DNA of 7,096 nt from Leucobacter sp. (GCA_012510755.1 JAAZHL010000015.1:1-7096); one strand, 5' to 3'; positions 1 through 6,684 are shown, counted from the first letter of the stretch. Notes: a model not told the origin generated them from the sequence alone. Numbers and translations are program-made.

Positions 1-1
1 G

Positions 2-487
2 ATCAGAAAACTCGCCGACGAAAACGTGCCCGTCACGTTTGCGCTCTCGCTGCACGCTCCCGACGATGAGCTGCGAGACGAGCTGATTCCGGTGAACAGC
101 AGGTGGAAGGTCGATGAGGTGCTCGACGCCGCTCGCGCCTACTTCGAGGCCACCGGTCGGCGCGTCTCGATCGAATACGCGCTCATCAAAGACATGAACG
201 ACCACGGCTGGCGAGCCGACTTGCTGGCCGACAAGCTCAATGCTCGGGGCCGCGGGTGGGTGCATGTCAACCCGATTCCGCTGAACCCGACACCAGGGTC
301 AGTGTGGACGCGCAGTGAACCTGGCGTGACCCGTGAGTTTGTCGACCGCTTGAACGCGGCTGGCATTCCGACCACGCTGCGAGACACGCGCGGCAAAGAG
401 ATCGACGGTGCATGCGGTCAGCTGGTCGCGACCGAACAAGACCGCATCGACGCGCAAGCCTATGCGCAGCCCGCGGTGGCGAACTAG
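2..487 (+). CDS. rlmN: RlmN, dual-specificity 23S rRNA A2503 / tRNA A37 C2-methyltransferase (3' part)
   Basis: This is the C-terminal part of the radical-SAM enzyme that adds a methyl group to C2 of A2503 in 23S rRNA and, in the family, A37 of some tRNAs. The reading frame is open from base 2, so the gene begins outside the window and the N-terminal radical-SAM CxxxCxxC cluster is not visible. An internal GTG at 26 is a valine codon, not a start. Visible family signatures are SLHAPDDELRDELIPVN, RRVSIEYALI, HVNPIPLNPTPG and, near the end, RDTRGKEIDGACGQL. The cysteine of GACGQL corresponds to E. coli Cys355, which is known to carry the methyl/methylene intermediate; its partner (E. coli Cys118) lies outside the window. 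The 161 residues end at TAG with a short tail after the Cys motif, as is usual. A hairpin follows 15 bases downstream, so the gene is probably not cotranscribed with lysR. Confidence 0.96.
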   Translation: MRKLADENVPVTFALSLHAPDDELRDELIPVNSRWKVDEVLDAARAYFEATGRRVSIEYALIKDMNDHGWRADLLADKLNARGRGWVHVNPIPLNPTPGSVWTRSEPGVTREFVDRLNAAGIPTTLRDTRGKEIDGACGQLVATEQDRIDAQAYAQPAVAN

Positions 488-502
488 CTGACGCGGTCAC
501 AC

Positions 503-528
503 AGCCTGCCCCGGGAGTGGGGTGGGCT
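503..528 (+). terminator. Hairpin after rlmN, candidate intrinsic terminator without U-tract
   Basis: Bases 503-512 pair with 519-528 to give a 10-bp stem with two G-U wobbles and a 6-base loop. It lies 15 bases after the rlmN stop. No T-run follows, so it would be a U-less terminator of the type often proposed in actinobacteria. Function is inferred from position and stem strength only. Confidence 0.5.
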
Positions 529-550
529 CACGCAGCGACCCTCGAGCACG

Positions 551-563
551 GTGCCACTGGCAC
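551..563. promoter_or_regulatory. Perfect inverted repeat upstream of lysR, candidate operator
   Basis: GTGCCA and TGGCAC form a perfect 6-bp dyad around a single central C at 557. If transcription starts at or next to the lysR start codon (629), the dyad is centred near -72. That is close to the roughly -65 position of the recognition site bound by many LysR-type regulators. It does not exactly fit the T-N11-A core, because the T and A of the arms are nine bases apart. Another regulator or a chance palindrome remains possible. Confidence 0.35.
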
Positions 564-616
564 GTCGGCAAGGATAACCAAAGTGAATCGTTCGCCCACG
601 AGCCTTCGCGGTGACT

Positions 617-622
617 TATGAT
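617..622 (+). promoter_or_regulatory. -10 box of lysR, leaderless start
   Basis: TATGAT matches TATAAT at five of six positions and ends six bases before the ATG at 629. Transcription would therefore begin at about the start codon, giving a leaderless mRNA. This decides the choice of 629 over the in-frame GTG at 611, which would lie upstream of the transcript. No convincing -35 box is seen about 17 bp upstream. Confidence 0.6.
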
Positions 623-628
623 GGCCCT

Positions 629-1579
629 ATGAGTAGTGTACGAGGTGCCGACCCGATCGGTGCGATCGATTCAACCGAAATGCGCATTCTGCATGCGCTC
701 GCGACCACCGGTTCGCTCACCGCAGCCGCGGCAAGCCTCGGCCTCAGCCAGCCAGCGGTCAGCCAGCGCATCAAACGGGTAGAGACCCGGCTGTCAGTGC
801 CGCTCATCGAGCGCCAAGGGCGCGGCATTCGCCTCACGACCGCAGGCGTGATCCTCGCAGAACACGCGCGCACCGTCGTCGCTGAAATAGACGCAGCACT
901 TGCCGCGATCGACGACCTGCGTGGCGAACGCGGCGGCAGCCTGCGCCTCGTCGGGTTTCCGAGCGCGAGCGCGACCATCGTGCCAGCCATCATGCGCGGC
1001 CTCGAAGCAGAAGCCCCCGAAGTATCGCTGCAATACCGCGAGGCTGAACCGCCCGCAGCCATCGCGATGCTGCGCGACGGCGAAGTCGACTGTGCACTCA
1101 TCTTCGACTATGAGGGAGCCGCCGAACTCCCGGCAGGCAGCGTCTTCACCCCGCTGTGGCGAGAAACCGTCAGCCTCGTCGTCGGCGAAGCCCGCGCCGA
1201 AGGCCTCGAAACCGCCCACCTGGCTGACTACGCCGCCGAACACTGGATAGCCGGCTGCGAAAAATGCCGCGGCCATCTACTCACGGCCGCAGCCGAAAGC
1301 GGGTTCGAACCCGAAATCATTCAAGAAACCGACAACGTGCCCGCGATGCTCGCAATGGCGGCCGTCGGCGGTGCCGTCGCGTTGGTGCCAGGGCTCGCAC
1401 TCGCTGCCGCGCGCACCCTGCCAGACGACGCGGTTGCCTTGCCCCTCGACCCCCCGCGATACCGCACCATCGGGCTCGTTTCCATGGACACCGCAAATGA
1501 AAGCCCACAAGTGAGATTGTGCAAGCGACTGATCGCCCGCATCGATGGCACTGCGTGGGGACTCGAGACCGCCGAATGA
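629..1579 (+). CDS. LysR-type transcriptional regulator
   Basis: This encodes a 316-residue cytoplasmic DNA-binding regulator of the LysR family, which is a normal length. Residues about 15-75 form the winged helix-turn-helix: LHALATTGSLTAAAASLG, then LSQPAVSQRIKRVETRL as the recognition region, and the wing ending in RLTTAGVILAEHA. Residues about 104-305 form the periplasmic-binding-protein-like effector domain (RLVGFPSASATIVPAIM; GEVDCALIFDY; AMAAVGGAVALVPGLAL). A CxxC pair (Cys210, Cys213) in WIAGCEKCRGHLL lies in this domain. The ATG at 629 is preferred to GTG 611 because TATGAT sits six bases before it. The stop overlaps the MFS start (ATGA), so both genes should form one transcriptional unit and the transporter is the likely regulated target. 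The effector molecule is unknown. The inverted repeat at 551-563 may be its autoregulatory site. Confidence 0.93.
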   Translation: MSSVRGADPIGAIDSTEMRILHALATTGSLTAAAASLGLSQPAVSQRIKRVETRLSVPLIERQGRGIRLTTAGVILAEHARTVVAEIDAALAAIDDLRGERGGSLRLVGFPSASATIVPAIMRGLEAEAPEVSLQYREAEPPAAIAMLRDGEVDCALIFDYEGAAELPAGSVFTPLWRETVSLVVGEARAEGLETAHLADYAAEHWIAGCEKCRGHLLTAAAESGFEPEIIQETDNVPAMLAMAAVGGAVALVPGLALAAARTLPDDAVALPLDPPRYRTIGLVSMDTANESPQVRLCKRLIARIDGTAWGLETAE

Positions 1580-2961
1580 ACTCTTCAATCACTGCAGCCG
1601 ACGCCCTCGGGCAGGGCACGTCGCTGACGCAACAACGCCGCAAGATTCAACGCCGCTCGCTCGCCGTGCTGGTGACCGCCACCATTCTCGGCGGGCTCGG
1701 CGACGGAGCGGCACTCTCAGTCGGCGCACTGCTGCTCGCCGAGGTGAGCGGCAACGACGCAATCTCAGGCCTCGGGTCGGCCATGTTCAACGCTGGCGCA
1801 GCCCTGGCCGGCATACCGCTCGCGCGACTCGCCGCCAAATACGGGCGCCGACGCGCCCTCGTCACCGGCAGCCTCGTGGCAATGGTTGGCGCGGCCGTCG
1901 CCATCTTCGGCTCAGAGATCGGTCAGTGGTGGGTGCTCGCCGCCGGCATCGCAATGGTCGGTGTCGCCAGCGCCGTGCAACTGCTGTCACGCTTCACCGC
2001 AGCCGACCTTTCACTGCCAGAACACCGCGGGCGCGACCTCTCAATCGTCGTCTGGGCGATCACCATCGGCGCAGTGGTCGGGCCCAATCTGCTCGGGCCC
2101 GGAGCCGTCATCGGTGAACTCTTCGGCATCACCCCGCTCGCCGGCGTCTTCGTGTTTCCCATCATCGCGCAAGCACTGGCGGCACTGGTCAACTGGCGGG
2201 GGCTGCGCCCTGATCCTCTGCTCACCGCTCGCGCCATAGTCGCCGAAGCTGAAGCCGACGCAGCAGCGCACCCACCCACAGACTCACACGGCTACACGGC
2301 CTCCGCACCGCAGCCAACTACCAGCCACCCTGCGACCGGCCCACAAACCGTCACCCAAGCCAGCTCGCGGTTCGCACGCAGCCTCAGCCCACAAGTGCTC
2401 ACCATCTTCACCATCGCCATGGCGCAGGCAATCATGGTCGCGCTGATGGCGATGACGCCCCTGCACCTAATGCACCACGACGGCACCCCAGAACTCGTGG
2501 GCCTCACCCTGTCACTGCACATCGCCGGAATGTATGCACTCTCACCCGTATTCGGGTACATGGTCGGTCGCCTCGGCGCCCTACAAGTAATTGGAATCGG
2601 CTGGGTCATCTTGCTCGCCTCAATCGTCATGGCCTACATTGCCGGCGGTTCACACCTGCTCGTGCAGATCGCGTTGGTGCTGCTCGGCCTCGGCTGGAGC
2701 GCCGTCACCGTCGCAGGCGCAACCCTGCTCACCGACATCACGCCAGTTGCTGAGCGACCCAAATGGCAGGGCCGATCTGACACGACAATGAACGCCGCCG
2801 GTGCACTCGCTGGCGCACTGTCGGGCGTCGTGTTTGCGCTCGGTGACTTCTCATTTCTTGCGCTCGTGACCGGCGTGCTCTTGGCGCTCGGCGCAATTTC
2901 ATCGCTGCGGCTCGGCGCCACACGCCGCACGGGCGCCACAGCCACCGCTGACGCGCACTAG
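1576..2961 (+). CDS. MFS transporter, substrate unknown
   Basis: This encodes a 461-residue integral membrane protein of the major facilitator superfamily, probably with 12 transmembrane helices in two bundles. Helices 1-6 span about residues 28-207. A 60-residue hydrophilic linker rich in Pro, Thr, His and Ala (about 210-268) follows, and helices 7-12 span about 270-445. The motif A region between helices 2 and 3 is PLARLAAKYGRRRALV (81-96), with a weaker copy GYMVGRLG (327-334) in the second half. A histidine-rich segment, MTPLHLMHHDGTP (293-305), follows helix 7. The ATG at 1576 overlaps the lysR stop by four bases, which is typical of translational coupling. An upstream in-frame ATG at 1519 would lie 61 bases inside lysR and is less likely. 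Pairing with a regulator suggests induced efflux or uptake of a small molecule, but the family is too broad to name a substrate. Confidence 0.92.
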   Translation: MNSSITAADALGQGTSLTQQRRKIQRRSLAVLVTATILGGLGDGAALSVGALLLAEVSGNDAISGLGSAMFNAGAALAGIPLARLAAKYGRRRALVTGSLVAMVGAAVAIFGSEIGQWWVLAAGIAMVGVASAVQLLSRFTAADLSLPEHRGRDLSIVVWAITIGAVVGPNLLGPGAVIGELFGITPLAGVFVFPIIAQALAALVNWRGLRPDPLLTARAIVAEAEADAAAHPPTDSHGYTASAPQPTTSHPATGPQTVTQASSRFARSLSPQVLTIFTIAMAQAIMVALMAMTPLHLMHHDGTPELVGLTLSLHIAGMYALSPVFGYMVGRLGALQVIGIGWVILLASIVMAYIAGGSHLLVQIALVLLGLGWSAVTVAGATLLTDITPVAERPKWQGRSDTTMNAAGALAGALSGVVFALGDFSFLALVTGVLLALGAISSLRLGATRRTGATATADAH

Positions 2962-2973
2962 GCCAAAGCACTC

Positions 2974-2979
2974 TAGACT
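2974..2979 (+). promoter_or_regulatory. -10 box of gltX, leaderless start
   Basis: TAGACT fits TANNNT and ends eight bases before the gltX ATG, in the 26-bp gap after the MFS stop. This spacing puts the transcription start at or next to the ATG. CTGACG at 2948-2953 resembles a -35 box, but the 20-bp spacer is long. gltX therefore probably has its own promoter apart from the lysR-MFS unit. Confidence 0.5.
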
Positions 2980-2987
2980 AAAGAGCG

Positions 2988-4526
2988 ATGTCTACACATA
3001 CTGAGCCCCAGTTTTCGACCGCAACCGGCAGCGACGTGCGAGTGCGCTTCTGCCCATCGCCCACCGGCACCCCCCACGTCGGCATGGTGCGCACTGCCCT
3101 CTTCAACTGGGCCTATGCGCGGCACACCGGCGGCACATTCGTGTTTCGCATCGAAGACACCGACGCGGCGCGCGACAGTGAAGAAAGCTACGGCCAGATT
3201 CTCGACTCGCTGCGTTGGCTCGGCCTGAACTGGGACGAAGGTGTCGACGTCGGCGGCCCGCACGAGCCATACCGGCAGTCACAGCGGGGCGACATCTACC
3301 GCGACATCGTGACACGGCTGCTCGAAGCCGGATACCTCTATGAGAGCTTCTCAACCGCAGAAGAAATCGACGCCCGCAACGAAGCAGCCGGGCGGCCCAA
3401 GCAACTCGGCTACGACAACTACGATCGCGACCTGAGCGACGAGCAGAAAGCGGCGTTTCGTGCCGAAGGGCGTGAACCTGCGCTGCGCTTCAACGTGCCA
3501 GAGGTTGACCTTGGCTTCGACGACCTCGTACGCGGCCCGATCAATTTCCCGGCAGGCAGCACCATCGACTTCGTGGTGGTACGACCCAACGGTGCGCCCC
3601 TCTACACTCTGACGAACCCCGTCGATGATGCGCTGATGGGCATCACCCACGTGCTGCGCGGCGAAGACCTGCTCTCATCTACCCCCCGCCAGATTGCTTT
3701 GCACCGGGCGCTCGTAGAACTCGGCATCGAGACAGCGATTCCGCGGTTTGGTCACCTGCCGTACGTGCTCGGTGAAGGCAACAAGAAGCTCTCAAAGCGC
3801 GACCCCGAGTCGAACCTCTTGCACCATCGCGACCGCGGGTTTATTCCCGAGGGCCTGCTCAACTACCTGTCGCTGCTCGGTTGGTCGATCGCCGCCGACC
3901 GTGATGTGTTCACGAGTGACGAGATGATTGCCGCGTTCGACGTGGTCGATGTGAACCCGAACCCGGCCCGATTCGACCAGAAGAAGGCAGACTCGATCAA
4001 CGCAGACCACATTCGGCTGCTCGACGAGGCAGACTTTGCGCAACGCATTCTGCCCTACCTGATTGCTGGCGGTGCGCTGCCGGTAGAGCCAAGCGACGCG
4101 CAGCTCGCCGTTGTGCGTGCGGCCGTGCCGCTCGTGCAAAGTCGAATCACCGTGCTGGGCGATGTCGTTGGCATGATGGGGTTTCTCTTTCAGTCAGCCG
4201 CAGCAGTCGAATATCAAGACGACGCGCTCAAGTCGCTCGGCGACAACGCACCCGAAGTGCTCTCGGCGAGCATTGCCGCGCTCGAGCCCATCGCTGAGGG
4301 CGAGTGGAACACCGACACCATTCAAGGTGCGCTGCAGGCTGCGCTCATTGACACGTTGGGTCTGAAACGCCGCGTCGCCTTCGGTGCGCTGCGGGTCGCT
4401 GCATCGGGGCGCCGGGTGTCGCCGCCGCTCTTCGAATCATTCGAACTGCTCGGGCGCGACGAAACGCTCGCCCGCTTGCGTCGGTTGGCTGAGCACCTCG
4501 CGAACCAGCCCGCTGCGGGCAAGTAG
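2988..4526 (+). CDS. gltX: Glutamyl-tRNA synthetase
   Basis: This class I aminoacyl-tRNA synthetase charges tRNA-Glu with glutamate, using ATP, in the cytoplasm. Its 512 residues are a normal length. The Rossmann catalytic domain opens with RVRFCPSPTGTPHVGMVRTAL; HVGM (30-33) is the HIGH motif. FVFRIEDTD (51-59) and LRGEDLLSSTPRQ (223-235) are further GluRS signatures. KLSKR (267-271) is the KMSKS loop. The helical anticodon-binding domain follows from about residue 330 to the end. The CxC zinc site of E. coli GluRS is absent: the equivalent region YLYESFST has no cysteine, as in other actinobacterial GluRS. In bacteria without GlnRS such an enzyme may also charge tRNA-Gln for GatCAB; nothing here tests that. 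The ATG at 2988 is supported by the -10 box just upstream. A GTG overlapping the TAG stop by one base opens the next frame, so gltX and the transporter gene are probably cotranscribed. Confidence 0.97.
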   Translation: MSTHTEPQFSTATGSDVRVRFCPSPTGTPHVGMVRTALFNWAYARHTGGTFVFRIEDTDAARDSEESYGQILDSLRWLGLNWDEGVDVGGPHEPYRQSQRGDIYRDIVTRLLEAGYLYESFSTAEEIDARNEAAGRPKQLGYDNYDRDLSDEQKAAFRAEGREPALRFNVPEVDLGFDDLVRGPINFPAGSTIDFVVVRPNGAPLYTLTNPVDDALMGITHVLRGEDLLSSTPRQIALHRALVELGIETAIPRFGHLPYVLGEGNKKLSKRDPESNLLHHRDRGFIPEGLLNYLSLLGWSIAADRDVFTSDEMIAAFDVVDVNPNPARFDQKKADSINADHIRLLDEADFAQRILPYLIAGGALPVEPSDAQLAVVRAAVPLVQSRITVLGDVVGMMGFLFQSAAAVEYQDDALKSLGDNAPEVLSASIAALEPIAEGEWNTDTIQGALQAALIDTLGLKRRVAFGALRVAASGRRVSPPLFESFELLGRDETLARLRRLAEHLANQPAAGK

Positions 4527-4555
4527 TGGGCCAGCGCGCAGTGAGCGGCACGGTC

Positions 4556-5323
4556 ATGAGTGACACACACAAGAATGAGATGGCGGCGAACGAAGGCGAA
4601 GCCGCGCAGCGCACGGCCGAGCAGCGTGAGACCGAACAGCTGACCCCGGGGGCGAAAGCGGCCAGATCGGGCGCGAGGTACACGACCATCTCAGCCGTGT
4701 TCGTTGGGGTCTTGCTGATCTCTAACGTTGTCGCCGTGAAACCGATCGCGTTCGGTGCGATCGCGTTCGGCGGATTCGAACTGCCGCTCGTGTTCGATGG
4801 CGGAGTCTTTCTGTTTCCGCTCGCCTACATTCTTGGTGACGTGCTCGCAGAAGTGTACGGGCTGAAAGCGTCGCGGCGGGCAATTTTCACCGCGTTTGGG
4901 CTCGCGTTCGTCGCATCACTCACCATTTGGCTCGTGCAGATTTCACCCCCCGCCGATGGCTGGGAGAATCAAGAAGCGTTCGCCGCGGTGTTGGGTTTTG
5001 TGCCGAGGATCGTGGCCGCCAGCCTCATCGCGTTCTTGGCCGGTCAGCTCATCAACGCCTGGGTGCTCGACCGGCTGCGCATGCGCACATCTGGTCGATT
5101 CTTGCGCATGCGCCTCATCGGGTCGACCGTCGTGGGGCAACTGATCGACACTCTGCTGTTCTGCACGATCGCCTTCGCTGGCATCATCACCGGTATCGAC
5201 TTCGTGATGTATGTGCTGCTCGGTTACCTCGTGAAGGTGCTCGCAGAAGTCGTGCTGCTGCCGCTTACGACACGTGTCATCTCGGCCGTGCGCCAGGCGG
5301 AGGCGGCAGAACCTCGGCAGTGA
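4556..5323 (+). CDS. yhhQ: YhhQ/VUT-family queuosine precursor transporter
   Basis: This encodes a 255-residue membrane protein of the COG1738 (VUT, YhhQ) family. Its E. coli member imports 7-cyano-7-deazaguanine, a queuosine precursor. Family signatures are LLISNVVAVKPI (53-64), FLFPLAYILGDVLAEVYG (85-102), GQLINAW (163-169) and TVVGQLIDTLLF (191-202). About six transmembrane helices span residues 42-245. The first 40 residues are hydrophilic and rich in Glu, Ala and Gln, a longer head than I expect for the family. Three starts are in frame: GTG 4526 (one-base overlap with the gltX stop), GTG 4541 and ATG 4556. None has a strong Shine-Dalgarno; I chose the ATG, with low certainty. It follows gltX on the same strand and converges on tgt, whose product would use the imported base. 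An in-frame 15-bp repeat lies at the end of the first helix. Confidence 0.88.
   Translation: MSDTHKNEMAANEGEAAQRTAEQRETEQLTPGAKAARSGARYTTISAVFVGVLLISNVVAVKPIAFGAIAFGGFELPLVFDGGVFLFPLAYILGDVLAEVYGLKASRRAIFTAFGLAFVASLTIWLVQISPPADGWENQEAFAAVLGFVPRIVAASLIAFLAGQLINAWVLDRLRMRTSGRFLRMRLIGSTVVGQLIDTLLFCTIAFAGIITGIDFVMYVLLGYLVKVLAEVVLLPLTTRVISAVRQAEAAEPRQ
4743..4770 (+). repeat. 15-bp-period in-frame tandem repeat in yhhQ
   Basis: CGATCGCGTTCGG occurs at 4743-4755 and again at 4758-4770. The 15-bp period equals five codons and encodes PIAFG followed by AIAFG (residues 63-72). Identity over 13 bases, including wobble positions, suggests a recent slippage duplication at the end of transmembrane helix 1. 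Confidence 0.75.
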
Positions 5324-5356
5324 GAGATGTTGCGAGCCCTGTGGGCGCAGCATCTC
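5324..5356. terminator. Hairpin between convergent yhhQ and tgt, candidate bidirectional terminator
   Basis: Directly after the yhhQ stop, bases 5324-5334 pair with 5346-5356 in an 11-bp stem with one G-U wobble. The loop can extend pairing through 5337-5339 with 5343-5345. It sits 27 bases beyond the tgt stop on the other strand, so it could end both transcripts. Neither side has a T-run. Confidence 0.6.
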
Positions 5357-5382
5357 ACATGCGAACGAGACGGGGTGCAGAC

Positions 5383-6684
5383 TTACGAGCGCGCCCTGCG
5401 GGCGAGCCGCCCGAGTGTTTCATCACGCAACTCGGCGAACGTGCCATCGATGATGCTTTCGCGCATGCGATCGACCAGCCGCACGATGTAGCGTTCGTTG
5501 TGAATCGTTGCGAGAGTTGATGCAAGCATCTCGTTGGCCTTGAACAGGTGATGCAAGTACGCGGCGGTGAAGTTCTGGCACGTGTAGCAATCACATTCAG
5601 GGTCAAGCGGCTCAAACTTTCGACGCTGGCCGGCAGACTTCGCATTCACGCGGCCACCCGATGAATACATGGTGCCGCCGCGTGCTTGGCGTGAAGGAGC
5701 CACGCAATCGAACGTGTCTACACCTGCGGCGACGGCAACAAACATGTCTTCTGGTTCAGAGATGCCGAGTAAGTGTCGAGGCTTATCTTCGGGGAGTTCC
5801 TCACTCACCCAAGCAACGATGGTGCCGAGTTCACGCTTCTCGATCGCGCCACCAATGCCGAAGCCATCGAAGCTCTGCTCGGTTGCCTCGGCGCCGCGCA
5901 AACCAGCGAGGCCGCGCGCTGCGCTGCGGCGCAGATCCTCGTATTGAGCACCCTGTACCACGCCAAACAACGCTTGATATGGGCGATGCGTTCGCACGCT
6001 CGTGAGTCGGGCGTGCTCGTCGAGACACCGCACCGCCCACCGCTCGGTGCGGGCGACCGACTGCTCTTGGTATTCGCGGCTGTCAAAGAGTGTGGTCAGT
6101 TCATCGAACGCGAAAATGATGTCGGCGCCCAGCTGGTGCTGCACCTGCATCGACACCTCGGGCGTGAAGCGGTGACGGTCGCCGTTGATGAACGACTTGA
6201 ATGTCACACCATCTTCGTCGACATGCGCGAGTCGCTCTTTCGTCTTCGCGATTACCTCGGCCTCGGCGTTTGCCTCCGCCGACATCGAGATTACTTTCTT
6301 GAAACCGACACCGAGCGACATCACCTGAAAGCCGCCGGAATCGGTGAACGTCGGGCCCGGCCAATTCATGAACTTGCCGAGGCCTCCGGCTTCGTCGACG
6401 ATATCGCTGCCGGGCTGCAAGAACAGGTGGTATGCGTTGGCAAGCACCGCTTGGCCACCCAGCTCAGCCACCGTCTCAGGGAGCAACGACTTCACTGTGG
6501 CTTTCGTGCCGACCGGGATGAAGGCGGGTGTACGGATCTCACCATGCGGGGTGCTGATCACGCCGGCCCGACCGAGGGGGCGCCCGTCGGGGGCTTCGGC
6601 GCCGTCATGTACGAGCCGATGTTCAATCTCAAACCCGAAGTCAGTTGGACTGGGGGAGTGCTGCTGATGTTGGGTGTCGCTCAC
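5383..6684 (-). CDS. tgt: tRNA-guanine transglycosylase (queuosine pathway)
   Basis: This 433-residue cytoplasmic enzyme exchanges guanine 34 of tRNA Asp, Asn, His and Tyr for a 7-deazaguanine base. Residues about 41-400 form the TGT TIM barrel. By comparison with Zymomonas TGT, the visible catalytic residues are Asp115 in FTDSGGFQVMSL (general acid), Asp194 in AFDELT (base contact), Gln244 in VVQGA (base contact) and Asp326 in TFDCVAPSR (nucleophile). Zinc ligands are Cys364, Cys366 and Cys369 in CDCYTC plus His395 in TIHNERYI. The segment equivalent to GGL(A/S)VG in preQ1-type enzymes reads GGAIEK (278-283), and there is extra sequence around 130-152; both resemble other actinobacterial TGTs as I remember them. 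The start is GTG at 6684, because an in-frame stop lies immediately upstream. The gene runs divergently from the putative rRNA promoters and convergently with yhhQ. I am sure of the family; the base inserted (preQ1, preQ0 or queuine) is not certain. Confidence 0.96.
   Translation of the reverse strand: MSDTQHQQHSPSPTDFGFEIEHRLVHDGAEAPDGRPLGRAGVISTPHGEIRTPAFIPVGTKATVKSLLPETVAELGGQAVLANAYHLFLQPGSDIVDEAGGLGKFMNWPGPTFTDSGGFQVMSLGVGFKKVISMSAEANAEAEVIAKTKERLAHVDEDGVTFKSFINGDRHRFTPEVSMQVQHQLGADIIFAFDELTTLFDSREYQEQSVARTERWAVRCLDEHARLTSVRTHRPYQALFGVVQGAQYEDLRRSAARGLAGLRGAEATEQSFDGFGIGGAIEKRELGTIVAWVSEELPEDKPRHLLGISEPEDMFVAVAAGVDTFDCVAPSRQARGGTMYSSGGRVNAKSAGQRRKFEPLDPECDCYTCQNFTAAYLHHLFKANEMLASTLATIHNERYIVRLVDRMRESIIDGTFAELRDETLGRLARRARS

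Noticed and set aside
611..628. GTG at 611 as the lysR start
   Set aside because: It lies within or before the TATGAT -10 box, so it would be outside the transcript; ATG 629 fits.
794..1276. 160-codon minus-strand frame inside lysR
   Set aside because: Shadow of the LysR gene; no recognisable domain.
1519..1575. ATG at 1519 as the MFS start
   Set aside because: It would add 19 polar residues encoded inside lysR; the ATGA overlap at 1576 is the more natural start.
2078..2101. Two TCGGGCCC copies close together in the MFS gene
   Set aside because: They encode VGPNLLGPG within a helix region and are explained by GC-rich codon use.
5392..5404. CGCCC-TGC-GGGCG hairpin at the end of tgt
   Set aside because: Inside the coding sequence for an Arg/Ala-rich tail, so composition explains it; the hairpin at 5324-5356 is the better terminator.
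4927..5520. 197-codon plus-strand frame running from yhhQ past its hairpin
   Set aside because: Arg-rich out-of-frame translation that overlaps two genuine genes and the hairpin.
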